Shown here piece after piece: positions 7,344 to 14,959 of a DNA stretch of 19,803 bases. The notes under the pieces were generated by a model, which was not told the DNA's origin, searched no databases, and saw only the letters and a list, made by a program, of their open reading frames with translations. The translations under genes were made by a program, and so were the position numbers. The stretch covers positions 1 to 19,803 of the forward strand of contig DASPLX010000004.1 in assembly GCA_035627375.1 (NCBI GenBank). The letters are read 5' to 3'. The DNA comes from DASPLX01 sp035627375 (GTDB lineage: Bacteria; Pseudomonadota; Gammaproteobacteria; Burkholderiales; Burkholderiaceae_D). Positions within the stretch are counted from its first letter, which is position 1, and each line of letters opens with the position of its first letter.

Positions 7344-9069
7344 AACCTATCAAGCGCTGGCGCTGCTGAAACGCGCCGCCGCGCCCGAAAAACGCCATCT
7401 TCTGCTCGGCCTGTTCTGGCTGCTGGTCGCAGCCGGGCTCGACGTGCTGGTGCCGATCCTCGGCAAGATGTTCATCGACAATCATCTGCTGCCGCAGCGC
7501 CTCGACTGGGCCCAGGTCATCGGGCTGCTGCTGGGCACCTTGCTGTGCGGCTGGGCCGCGAGCGGCTTGCGCTACTTCCAGCTGATCCGGTTGGCCGGCC
7601 TGGCGATGCGCTCGGTGCGCCGCCTGCGCGAAACCGTCTACGGCCACGTGCTGCGGCTGCCGATGGCCTTCTTCGACAAGGCCATCACCGGCCAGCTGGT
7701 GTCGCGCGTGACCAACGACACCGAGGCGGTCAAGACGCTGTACATCCAGGTGCTGTTCGTCCTGCTCGACAACAGCATCGTGCTGTTCGGCACCATGGTG
7801 GCGATGGCTTGGCTCGACTGGCGGCTGATGCTGATCGTGGCGACGCTGGTGCCGGCCGTGCTGGCGATCGTCTGGTTCTACCAGCGCTGGAGCGCGCCGG
7901 CCGTCACCCACGCGCGCGCGCTGCGCAGCGACCTCAATGCCCAGATCGCGGAATCGATCGGCGGCATGGGCGTGCTGCAGGCGAGCAATGCGACCGCGCG
8001 CTTCGGCGAGCGCTTCGCCAAGACCAATCGTAGCTACTACGATGCGCGGGTCGGCGAATTGCGCGCCAACGCCTGGCTGCTGCGGCCGGCGCTCGACCTG
8101 CTCAACACGCTGCTGCTGGCCGCCGTCATCTACAGCTTCAGCCGGCGCCAGTTCAGCGCGCTCGAGGTCGGCATCCTGTATGCGTTCGTCACCTACATGG
8201 CGCGCGTGGTCGAGCCCCTGATCCAGATCACGCTGCAGTTTTCCCAGCTCCAGCAATCGATCGTCGCCTCGGCGCGCGTCAACCTGCTGCTGCAGGAAAC
8301 CCAACCGGAACGCAACATCGCCACCCGCCGCATCAAGAGCGGGACGCTCGCGGTCCGCGACCTCTCCTTCGGCTACCACCCGGAAACGCCGGTGCTGCAC
8401 GACTTGAGCCTCGACATTCCGGCCGGCGCCTTCTACGGCATCGTCGGCCATACCGGCAGCGGCAAATCGACCTTGCTGTCGCTGCTGCTGCGTTTCTACA
8501 AGGCGCAGAGCGGGCGCATCGAGATCGACGGCATGCCGCTCGAATCGATCGGCGACGCGCCGTTCCGCGCCGATGTCGGCCTGGTGCCGCAGGACCCGTT
8601 CCTGCTCGCCGCCAGCGCCCGCGAGAACATCGACATGGGACGCGGCTTGTCCGACGCGGAAATCGAAGCGGCGGCGCGCGCGGCCAAGGCGCACGGTTTC
8701 ATTTGCGCGCTCGAACACGGCTATGCGACGCCGCTCGGCGAGGGCGGCGCGCGGCTGTCGACCGGCCAGAAGCAATTGATCGCGATCGCCCGCGCGCTGG
8801 CCGGCAAGCCGCGCATCCTGTTCCTCGACGAAGCCACCTCGCATATCGACAGCGAAACCGAGCAGGTGGTGCAGGCCGCGCTGAGCGAGTTGCGCGGCAG
8901 CGTGACCATCGTCGCGATCGCGCATCGCTTGTCGACGATACGCGATGCCGACCGGATCGTCGTGCTCAATCACGGCCGCATCGCCGAACAGGGCCGCCAC
9001 GACGAATTGATGGCCATCGAGGACGGCATCTATCAGCGGCTGTATCTCATGCAGCAGCTCGACGAGTAG
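7333..9069 (+). CDS. mdlB: Heterodimeric ABC multidrug exporter subunit MdlB (SmdB-like)
   Basis: This 578-residue half-transporter pairs with MdlA. Membrane domain residues are about 20-310; VSRVTNDTEAVKTLY (123-137) and EVGILYAFVTYMARVVEPLI are typical of MdlB. The nucleotide-binding domain has Walker A GHTGSGKST (372-380), Q-loop VPQDPFLLAAS, signature LSTGQKQL (475-482), Walker B ILFLDE with catalytic Glu500, and H-loop His531. The signature is a variant (LSTGQ for LSGGQ), complementing the Asp in the MdlA Walker B. One composite ATP site is therefore degenerate and one canonical. The ATG at 7333 overlaps the end of mdlA by 11 bp, indicating translational coupling. Confidence 0.92.
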   Translation: MRSETYQALALLKRAAAPEKRHLLLGLFWLLVAAGLDVLVPILGKMFIDNHLLPQRLDWAQVIGLLLGTLLCGWAASGLRYFQLIRLAGLAMRSVRRLRETVYGHVLRLPMAFFDKAITGQLVSRVTNDTEAVKTLYIQVLFVLLDNSIVLFGTMVAMAWLDWRLMLIVATLVPAVLAIVWFYQRWSAPAVTHARALRSDLNAQIAESIGGMGVLQASNATARFGERFAKTNRSYYDARVGELRANAWLLRPALDLLNTLLLAAVIYSFSRRQFSALEVGILYAFVTYMARVVEPLIQITLQFSQLQQSIVASARVNLLLQETQPERNIATRRIKSGTLAVRDLSFGYHPETPVLHDLSLDIPAGAFYGIVGHTGSGKSTLLSLLLRFYKAQSGRIEIDGMPLESIGDAPFRADVGLVPQDPFLLAASARENIDMGRGLSDAEIEAAARAAKAHGFICALEHGYATPLGEGGARLSTGQKQLIAIARALAGKPRILFLDEATSHIDSETEQVVQAALSELRGSVTIVAIAHRLSTIRDADRIVVLNHGRIAEQGRHDELMAIEDGIYQRLYLMQQLDE

Positions 9070-9090
9070 CGCGGCGCATCTCTTCCGGCC

Positions 9091-10113
9091 CTACTCCGCC
9101 CGCTGCCGGAATAGCTTGCGATAGGCGGACGGCGACGTATTGAAAGCGGCCCGGAAATGCTGGCGCAGGGAGAGCGCCGAACCGAACCCCGCTTTCTGGG
9201 CGACGACCTCGATGGTTTGCTCTCCGGTTTCGAGCATGCGCTGCGCGCGCGCCAGGCGCTGGTTCAACAGCCATTGCACGACCGTGGTGCCGGTCGCCTG
9301 CCGGAAATGCCGCGTGAAGCTGCGCCGGCTCATCGCTGCGCGCCGCGCGAGCGTATCGATGCTGTGCGGCTGGTCGGGATGGCGCGCGGCCCATTCCAGT
9401 ATCTTCGCCAGGCGGTCGCCGCTCCCCGATACCGGCAACGGCTGTTCGATGAACTGCGCCTGGCCGCCCTGCCGGTGCGGCGCGATCACGAGCCGGCGCG
9501 CGACCCGGTTCGCGGCCTCGGCGCCGCACGATTGCCGCAGCAGATGCAGGCAGCAGTCGAGTCCGGCGGCGACGCCGGCCGAGGTCACCACCTCGTCCGC
9601 ATCGACATACAGCACGTCGCGGTCGACGCGCACGGCCGGATAGCGCCGGGCCAATTCGTCGGCGCGATACCAGTGCGTCGTCGCGGTCTTGCCGTCCAGC
9701 AGTCCGGCTTCTGCCAGCACGAAAGCGCCGAGACATAAACCCACCAGGCGCGCGCCGCGCCTGCGCGCCTGGCGCAAGGCATCGAGCAGGGGCGGCGGCG
9801 CCGGCCGGCAGTCGTCATGCCAGGAGGGAACGATCACCATGTCGGCGCGGCGCAAGGCGGACAGCCCGTGCCGCGCCGCGATCCCGAACCCCGCCGACGT
9901 GCGCAACGCGCCCTTCTCGGCCGCGCACACCAACACCTTGAAATCGGGGATCCCGAGGTCGGAGCGGTTCTCGCCGAACACCAGGCAAGGCACCGACAAG
10001 TGAAACGGGCTGATGCCGTCGAAAGCGACAATGACGATCGTCAAGCCGTCCCGACGCTCCGGCGCCGTGGAAGAACGGGCAGCATTGCGAGCGGAAACAA
10101 GCGTGCGGACCAT
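9091..10113 (-). CDS. GlxA-family transcriptional regulator (DJ-1/PfpI domain plus AraC HTH)
   Basis: This is a 340-residue protein. Residues 24-200 form a DJ-1/PfpI-like domain: LTIVIVAFDGISPFHLSVP, then VGLCLGAFVLAEAGLLDGK with Cys127 at the nucleophile elbow, then the TTHW segment. Residues 235-335 are an AraC-type double helix-turn-helix (SIDTLARRAAMSRRSFTRHF and IEVVAQKAGFGSALSLRQHF). Such proteins are cytoplasmic activators whose first domain senses a small molecule. The regulator is divergent from a cysteine hydrolase gene 122 bp away and probably controls it. The ATG at 10113 lacks a ribosome binding site. An in-frame TTG at 10044, preceded by GGAG, would start just before the domain and is a possible alternative. 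Confidence 0.88.
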   Translation of the reverse strand: MVRTLVSARNAARSSTAPERRDGLTIVIVAFDGISPFHLSVPCLVFGENRSDLGIPDFKVLVCAAEKGALRTSAGFGIAARHGLSALRRADMVIVPSWHDDCRPAPPPLLDALRQARRRGARLVGLCLGAFVLAEAGLLDGKTATTHWYRADELARRYPAVRVDRDVLYVDADEVVTSAGVAAGLDCCLHLLRQSCGAEAANRVARRLVIAPHRQGGQAQFIEQPLPVSGSGDRLAKILEWAARHPDQPHSIDTLARRAAMSRRSFTRHFRQATGTTVVQWLLNQRLARAQRMLETGEQTIEVVAQKAGFGSALSLRQHFRAAFNTSPSAYRKLFRQRAE

Positions 10114-10119
10114 GGCCCG

Positions 10120-10125
10120 ATTATA
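10120..10125 (-). promoter_or_regulatory. Perfect TATAAT just upstream of the GlxA-type regulator start
   Basis: On the minus strand, a consensus -10 hexamer TATAAT ends six bases before the ATG at 10113. If used, transcription would start at or within the first codons. That implies either a leaderless mRNA or use of the downstream TTG at 10044. No convincing -35 is seen at 16-18 bp. Confidence 0.35.
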
Positions 10126-10126
10126 T

Positions 10127-10142
10127 CGAAGGTTGGCCTTCG
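10127..10142. promoter_or_regulatory. 16-bp dyad, candidate operator between regulator and hydrolase
   Basis: The sequence CGAAGG-TTGG-CCTTCG is a perfect 6-bp inverted repeat with a 4-bp centre. It lies directly upstream of the regulator's TATAAT and in the shared divergent region. It could be a binding site for autoregulation, but a small hairpin or chance in GC-rich DNA is also possible. Confidence 0.25.
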
Positions 10143-10235
10143 GGCCACTTTTGGCGTCGGCGCCGGCCGCCGACAATGCTGTGCACCGGGCGCCGCAAAG
10201 CCGTGCCACCGACCTCACCGAACCAGGAGAACAGC

Positions 10236-10880
10236 ATGAGCACGCCACCGAAGCGCGCATTGATCGTCATCGATGTGCAAAACGAATACGTCACCGGCAA
10301 CCTGCCGATCGAGTACCCCCCGATCCGGGATACGCTGGCCAACATCGGCCGCGCGATGGATGCGGCGCGCGCCGCCGGCGTGCCGATCGTCGTGGTGCAG
10401 CATGACGAAGCGGAAACCTCGCCGCTGTTCGCGAAAGGCACGGACGGCTGGCGGCTGCATCCGGTGGTCGCCGACCGTGCCAGCGACCATCGCATCAACA
10501 AGACGATGGCGAGCGCGTTCGCCGGGACCGACCTGGCGTCATGGCTGGCCGGACGCGGGATCGACACGCTGACGGTGATCGGCTACATGACCCACAACTG
10601 CGACGCCGCGACCGTCTTCCATGCGGCGCACGCCGGATGGACGGTGGAGTTCCTGACCGACGCCACCGGCGCGCCCTCCTATGAAAACGCGGCCGGCAAG
10701 GCGAGCGCGGAGGAAATCCATCGCGCCTTCAGCGTGGTGTTCCATTCGGGCTTCGCGGCGGCAGCGACCACCGAGGACTGGATCGCCGCGCTACGCGATC
10801 GGCGCGCGCTCGAGCGCGACAACGTCTACGCTTCGAGTCAAAGGGCGCGGGCGGCGGCCAGACCGGCGCACGCGGCGTAA
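10236..10880 (+). CDS. Cysteine hydrolase of the isochorismatase family
   Basis: This 214-residue cytoplasmic enzyme has the family's catalytic triad: Asp13 in LIVIDVQNEY, Lys89 in HRINKTMASAF, and Cys122 in GYMTHNCDAATVFHA. A cis-peptide-type loop VIGYMTH precedes the cysteine. Family members hydrolyse amides, carbamates, nicotinamide or isochorismate. The lack of carrier-protein domains and of siderophore genes nearby argues against isochorismate as substrate, but the true one is unknown. The ATG is set by a strong AGGAGA ribosome binding site six bases upstream. The last 20 residues are Ala/Arg-rich and probably disordered. The divergent GlxA-type regulator suggests ligand-induced expression. 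Confidence 0.88.
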   Translation: MSTPPKRALIVIDVQNEYVTGNLPIEYPPIRDTLANIGRAMDAARAAGVPIVVVQHDEAETSPLFAKGTDGWRLHPVVADRASDHRINKTMASAFAGTDLASWLAGRGIDTLTVIGYMTHNCDAATVFHAAHAGWTVEFLTDATGAPSYENAAGKASAEEIHRAFSVVFHSGFAAAATTEDWIAALRDRRALERDNVYASSQRARAAARPAHAA

Positions 10881-10922
10881 GCGCCGGCCACGCGGAGAGA
10901 GGCGGACCGATCCGCGGGGAGA

Positions 10923-11906
10923 TCAGTCGCCGCCGAGCTGGCGCGCCACCACGGGATCGAGGCTGCGCATGAAATCCTCGACCGGCTTGGTATAGCCGTA
11001 ATCGTCGCCGAGCCGCCGGTTGATGTCCCGATGCGACAGATTCTGGCGCAACACCGACGCGCGCACGCCGAGCTTGGTCGCCTTATCGGCGAACTTATCG
11101 GCCTGCAGGCAGGATTCTTCGCGCCGCGTCGAGCACACCAGCAGCATCGGTTGCGCCGCCTTGGTCAAGGCATGGAAAGGCGAAGCCGCGCGCCAGTATG
11201 CCGGGTCCTTTCCGAACGCCTCGTCATACAGGCGCGCGTGGCGCTCCTCCATGATCTGCACCACGTCCAGCGCGGCGCTGTCGAGCGCGACCGTGCCGAG
11301 CCAGCGCGTCGCGCTGGTGCCGGCCGAAGTCGCGATCAAGGCCACCAGGTGCGCGCCGGCGGAATGCCCCATCAGGATGAATTTGCCGCGATCGCCGCCC
11401 CAGCGCGCCGCCTTTTCCTGCGCGCTGGCGAGTGCGCGCAGCACGTCCTTGGCCTGTTCGATCGGGGCCGCCTTGGGCAGGAGACGATAGTTGGCCGACA
11501 CGACGATGAAACCGCGCGCGGCCCAGTGCTTGACCTTGTTTTCGACGACGCTGCGCATGGCCTTGTCGCCGCGCCGCCAGCCTCCGCCGTGCACCATGAA
11601 GATGACCGGCGCGCCCTGCAGCTGCCTCACGTTGGGATGCTGGGGAATGTAGACGTCGAAGCGCTGTTCCGGCTCGCTGCCGTAGGCGATGTCCCGGATC
11701 ATGCGGACATGGTGGGCGTCGAAGGCCGCCGTGCCGCTGTCGTCGGCATCGTCGGGAAGCTCGTAACGCACCTGGTCGCCGCGCCGGTCGAACACGCGTT
11801 CGTCGAGTTCGCCGGCCGTCGCGGCCGGCGGCGCGCCGAGCGCGGCCGTGGCCGCCAGCGCCGCCAATACGGTGCGGCATGTCGTCTTGCGCGGATGTGA
11901 AGTCAT
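10923..11906 (-). CDS. Exported alpha/beta hydrolase (carboxylesterase, HSL-like)
   Basis: This 327-residue protein has a signal peptide over residues 1-31 (basic start, hydrophobic Ala/Leu run, ATA-GEL cleavage). The hydrolase domain shows the oxyanion motif HGGGW (106-110), the SANYRLLP stretch typical of HSL/lipase-type esterases, and nucleophile elbow GHSAGA with Ser182. The probable catalytic histidine is His292 (LSHRDIN). It likely hydrolyses ester bonds in the periplasm; the substrate is unknown. The start follows an excellent AAGGAGG. It is downstream of the M23-type gene on the same strand with a 110-bp gap that contains a perfect palindrome, so it may have its own promoter and operator. 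Confidence 0.87.
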   Translation of the reverse strand: MTSHPRKTTCRTVLAALAATAALGAPPAATAGELDERVFDRRGDQVRYELPDDADDSGTAAFDAHHVRMIRDIAYGSEPEQRFDVYIPQHPNVRQLQGAPVIFMVHGGGWRRGDKAMRSVVENKVKHWAARGFIVVSANYRLLPKAAPIEQAKDVLRALASAQEKAARWGGDRGKFILMGHSAGAHLVALIATSAGTSATRWLGTVALDSAALDVVQIMEERHARLYDEAFGKDPAYWRAASPFHALTKAAQPMLLVCSTRREESCLQADKFADKATKLGVRASVLRQNLSHRDINRRLGDDYGYTKPVEDFMRSLDPVVARQLGGD

Positions 11907-11975
11907 TCCCTGCCTCCTTCCCGAGATTTTTGATTGCAGGGAATGTTAACGTAAGTGCCGCCACCTCCGCCAAGC

Positions 11976-11999
11976 TCCGGCAACAAATTTGTTGCCGGA
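11976..11999. promoter_or_regulatory. Perfect 24-bp palindrome upstream of the exported hydrolase gene
   Basis: The half-site TCCGGCAACAAA is followed immediately by its exact reverse complement. It lies 70-93 bp upstream of the hydrolase start and 17 bp past the M23-type gene stop. It could be a dimeric repressor operator or a transcript hairpin. No T-run follows on either strand, which argues against an intrinsic terminator. Confidence 0.5.
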
Positions 12000-12016
12000 T
12001 GTTGCTGTACGGCCGG

Positions 12017-13138
12017 TCACTTCGCCTTGCCGCGCACGATATCGCCGCTGTCGACCTGGCCGCGCGCCACGGCGCGCCAGTTGCGGCCGGTCAAACGCTC
12101 GAAGTCGTGGAACGGCGACGGCAAGCCCTCGGCCTCGAAGCCGGGACCGGTCTTCAAGTCGTAATGCAGGTGCACCAGGAAGGCGTCGCCCGAGAAGCCC
12201 ATTTCTCCGACTTGCTGGCCGCCTTTGACGGCGTCGCCCGGCTTGGCCGTCACGCTGCCCTGCTTCAAGTGGGCAAGCAAGCTGAATTCGCCGTTGCCAT
12301 GGTCGATCACGACATGATTGCCCCACATCAGCGCGGGGTCGGCGATGAATTGCTCGCGGCTGAACGGCGGCCGCTTGCCCTTGACGTTGTCCGGCAGGTT
12401 GCCGACCGCCCTCACGATCTTGCCGGAGGCGGGAGCCAGCACCGGCTTGCCCCAGCCGAACCAGTCCTCGTTCTTGCTGCCGTCGTTGCGGTACATGCGC
12501 CCTTGCTCGTCGGTGACCACGAAGTCGTAGCTGTAGCGCATGAAATTCTGCTTCCATTTGAGCGCCTGCGCCATCGGATCGAGCATGTCGACCCGGCGAT
12601 GATGGCCATAGAAATCATGGCCGTCGTGGACCAGCACCGGGCCTTGCACCGGCAGCACCAGCCGCGCGCGCGGCGTGAAGGCCTGCGGATGCACGATCGC
12701 CCGGGCGCGATACTTGGAGCCGGCATCGCCGACGTCGAAGCGGAAGTCGAAGCGCAGCGTGCTCAGTTCCAGGTCTTCCGGAAAGGCGTAGAGCGGATTG
12801 AATACCGTGATGGTCTCGCCCGGCTCGATGAAGCGGTTCGGCACGACCAGCACGCTGGCGCCGTTGGCGCCGACGCGGTATTGCGCGATCAGCTTGTCGC
12901 CGGCGCCAAGCACCGACACCTCGATCTCGCTCAATTCGATCTTTTCGCCGGTCGTGTTCTTGATGCGGAAATCGCAATTCAACAATTGCTGATGCTTGCC
13001 CTGCTCGATCAGCGGCTTGTCCGGCGCGACCGTGACCGACACCGGATCGGCGGCCACGGCCGCGCCGGCGCCGATGCACAAGCCGATCGTGCACAACATG
13101 CCGGCAAGCGCGGCGGCGTATCGTTTTTTCCGGGGCAT
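12017..13138 (-). CDS. Exported M23-family metallopeptidase (LytM-like)
   Basis: This is a 373-residue protein. Residues 1-30 form a signal peptide (MPRKKRYAA..., cleavage after AVAA). Residues 31-165 form a beta-rich N-terminal region. The C-terminal domain has the LytM fold landmarks: GKPVLAPASGKIVRA (230-244), NHVVIDHGNGEFSLLAHL (274-291), GQQVGEMGFSG, and zinc-binding HLHY (323-326). The first zinc motif is less clear: the HHRRVD segment (179-184) and YSYDFV (202-207) are candidates, with an unusually long spacer before GKPV. Family members cut peptide cross-links in peptidoglycan or regulate amidases. The chosen ATG at 13138 follows GAGGAG; an in-frame upstream ATG would extend the leader by 13 residues. 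It is divergent from the BrkB gene. Confidence 0.85.
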   Translation of the reverse strand: MPRKKRYAAALAGMLCTIGLCIGAGAAVAADPVSVTVAPDKPLIEQGKHQQLLNCDFRIKNTTGEKIELSEIEVSVLGAGDKLIAQYRVGANGASVLVVPNRFIEPGETITVFNPLYAFPEDLELSTLRFDFRFDVGDAGSKYRARAIVHPQAFTPRARLVLPVQGPVLVHDGHDFYGHHRRVDMLDPMAQALKWKQNFMRYSYDFVVTDEQGRMYRNDGSKNEDWFGWGKPVLAPASGKIVRAVGNLPDNVKGKRPPFSREQFIADPALMWGNHVVIDHGNGEFSLLAHLKQGSVTAKPGDAVKGGQQVGEMGFSGDAFLVHLHYDLKTGPGFEAEGLPSPFHDFERLTGRNWRAVARGQVDSGDIVRGKAK

Positions 13139-13236
13139 GGGAATGTCTCCTCGTAGGCTGGTCGATAACCGGCGCACTATAAGCCAAGCGCAAGCTCGGT
13201 GCGAGCGCCGTGCGACAGACTGCGTTTTTTGAAGGA

Positions 13237-13242
13237 TATACT
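13237..13242 (+). promoter_or_regulatory. Candidate -10 element for the BrkB-family gene
   Basis: TATACT lies 25 bp before the ATG at 13268, after a T-rich stretch, in the 129-bp gap divergent from the M23-type gene. The -35 region is poor (GACAGA or GCGACA at the wrong spacing). Confidence 0.25.
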
Positions 13243-13267
13243 GCTAGTCCGACACGCGACATTCTCC

Positions 13268-14161
13268 ATGCGCATTCTCGACCATCGCACCGAATACATC
13301 CTGCGCCATCCCGGCCGTTTCGCCTGGCAGGCGCTGAAGAGCTTTCGCGCCAACCAGGGCTTGCTGCTGGCCGGCGCCGTCGCCTATTACGCCTTGTTGT
13401 CGATCGTGCCGCTGCTGATCCTGATCGTGATCGCGCTGTCGCACGTGCTCGACCAGGCCGAGCTGCTGCAGACGCTCGGCCGCTATCTCGAATGGCTGGT
13501 GCCCGGGCAATCGAAAGCCATCGTGGGCGAACTGGCCGCCTTCCTCGATCACCGCGACGTCATCGGCTGGCTCCTGCTGGGCACGATGGTGTTTTTCAGT
13601 TCGCTGGCGTTCACGGTGCTGGAGAACGCGATGTCGGTCATCTTCTTCCACCGGGTCGCCATCAAGCGCCGGCACTTCCTGGTGTCGGCGATCCTGCCGT
13701 ATTGCCTGATCCTGTTTCTCGGCCTCGGCCTGCTGCTGATGACGATCGTGACGGCATCGTTGCAGACGATCGCCCAGGAAAGCATCGAGGTGCTCGGACG
13801 CGAATGGTCGCTGCGCGGCGTCTCCGGCATCCTGCTGTACCTGCTCGGGCTCGGCGGCGAGATCCTGGTGCTGGCGGCGATCTATCTCGTCATGCCGGTC
13901 GGCCGGCTATCCGTGCGGCATGCCTTGATCGGCGGCGCCACGGCGGCGCTGCTGTGGGAGGCGATGCGCCGCATCCTGCTCTGGTACTTCGCCACGCTGT
14001 CGCAAGTCAACGTTGTCTACGGCTCGTTGACGACCGCCATCGCCGTGCTGCTCAGCCTGGAGATCGCGGCGACGTTGCTGCTGTTCGGCGCGCAGGTGAT
14101 TTCGGAATACGAGCGAATCGGCAGCGCGCCCGCCGGCGACGAGAGCGCGTCGAACGCCTAG
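13268..14161 (+). CDS. YihY/BrkB (UPF0761) family inner-membrane protein
   Basis: This 297-residue polytopic protein starts MRILDHRTEYILRHPGRFAW. The family-typical LLAGAVAYYALLSIVPLLIL segment forms the first membrane helix (31-56). About five further helices follow, with the characteristic FFSSLAFTVLENAMSVIFF, ALIGGATAALLWE and VYGSLTTAIAVLLSLEIAATLLLFGAQVISEYE segments. The family, once called ribonuclease BN by mistake, includes Bordetella BrkB; its molecular role is not settled. The ATG at 13268 aligns with homologues; an upstream ATG at 13199 adds a 23-residue, non-family stretch. The gene is tail to tail with the DUF3135 gene, the stop codons sharing CTAG. Confidence 0.88.
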   Translation: MRILDHRTEYILRHPGRFAWQALKSFRANQGLLLAGAVAYYALLSIVPLLILIVIALSHVLDQAELLQTLGRYLEWLVPGQSKAIVGELAAFLDHRDVIGWLLLGTMVFFSSLAFTVLENAMSVIFFHRVAIKRRHFLVSAILPYCLILFLGLGLLLMTIVTASLQTIAQESIEVLGREWSLRGVSGILLYLLGLGGEILVLAAIYLVMPVGRLSVRHALIGGATAALLWEAMRRILLWYFATLSQVNVVYGSLTTAIAVLLSLEIAATLLLFGAQVISEYERIGSAPAGDESASNA

Positions 14162-14499
14162 AGCGAGCGATGTTCCGCGCGCAGCCGCTCGATGATCAGC
14201 GTCGCCTGCAAACCGGCCACGGCTTCGCGTGCCTGTTCCCAAGCATCGTGCAATTTCCCGACCGATTCCTGCATCATGAGCATCGCCTTCGTCGCGGCTT
14301 CCAGCGGCGTCGCGGCGGCGGCGCGTTCGCGCTCGATACGATCCAGCAATTCCTCGAGGGCCGGACGCTGGCTTAAGGGCGCCACCTCCACTGCCTGGCG
14401 CAACATGCGTTGACGGAGCGCCTCGAAGGCTTCCGGCTGGTGCCGATACAAGGCGACCAGCACGTCGAAATCGGGAAGTCGGGGTGCTTCGCTCATCAT
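14158..14499 (-). CDS. DUF3135-like small protein
   Basis: This 113-residue, probably cytoplasmic, helical protein starts MMSEAPRLPDFDVLVALYRH. It contains PEAFEALRQRML, RPALEELLDRIERERAAAATPLEA and MMQESVGKLHDAWEQA. The opening LPDFDxLxxLYxxxPEAFExLR is the hallmark I associate with DUF3135, a family of unknown function in proteobacteria. There are no catalytic motifs, signal peptide or membrane helices; long amphipathic helices suggest oligomerisation. The start at 14499 (tandem ATGs) follows GGAG five bases upstream. The last four bases overlap the BrkB gene end on the other strand, so the two transcripts converge. Confidence 0.75.
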   Translation of the reverse strand: MMSEAPRLPDFDVLVALYRHQPEAFEALRQRMLRQAVEVAPLSQRPALEELLDRIERERAAAATPLEAATKAMLMMQESVGKLHDAWEQAREAVAGLQATLIIERLRAEHRSL

Positions 14500-14959
14500 G
14501 TGCTCCAGTCCGTTCTCCAGGTTAGGCATACCGATGCCGTGCTGCCGAATTTTTTTTGTGGCCTCTCAAGCGGCGAAACGGCCGCGCCTGCCAGTGCGCA
14601 ATCGCTCTTGCGGCCGGGATTTTCGTCTCCCAACCGCAGCAAGGATCGGGCCATCTGAGCGTCCGCAAAGCGCCGCGCATTTGGTGTTCCGCTCGCGCGA
14701 ACAGAGCGCAATATGCTCGACAAGCGTCCGGTCGGAAGCGGCCGCCCACTCTTCCTGCTTCAAGCAGACCCCGCCGGTTCCATCGGCGGCCCGGAATAAG
14801 GCGATATTCGGCATGAGCGAGGAAGAGACTCTGCGACGGCGGGAACGTTCTGCAAGTTCCCCTGGCGCACGTGCGGCTTGCGTGCGCTCAATGAAGACCG
14901 TGCGGACCGGATTATGTTATGGCGTCCGGCGCATTCACAGGACAGCACATCCTCGACGA
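14500..14959. other. 460-bp gene-poor gap between DUF3135 and acyltransferase genes
   Basis: No convincing gene is present. On the minus strand an 82-codon frame (14566-14814) begins MPNIALFRAADGTGGVCLKQ and looks coding for about 45 codons. Coding flavour then seems to switch to another frame (RFADAQMARSLLRLGDENPG). It has no ribosome binding site and I do not recognise it. The gap also holds an eight-T run near 14553-14560 and a GGGAAC/GTTCCC inverted repeat (14841-14861). Both neighbouring genes read outward, so their promoters should lie here. Confidence 0.45.

Noticed and set aside
5580..9000. Long minus-strand open frames antisense to mdlA and mdlB (5580-7316 and 7180-9000)
   Set aside because: They mirror strongly supported ABC genes and have compositions typical of shadow frames (Arg/Gln/His-rich, no motifs).
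10902..10915. GCGGA/TCCGC hairpin between the convergent cysteine hydrolase and exported hydrolase genes
   Set aside because: The stem is only 5 bp with no T-run on either side, too weak to call a terminator in GC-rich DNA.
14553..14560. Run of eight T as an intrinsic terminator
   Set aside because: No stable GC-rich stem lies directly before it, and no plus-strand gene ends nearby; the BrkB gene stops 390 bp earlier.
14498..14959. In-frame extension of the BioF2-type acyltransferase by 154 residues
   Set aside because: The added part is Ser/Arg/Pro-rich, lacks a ribosome binding site and does not resemble the family; the ATG at 14960 is preferred.
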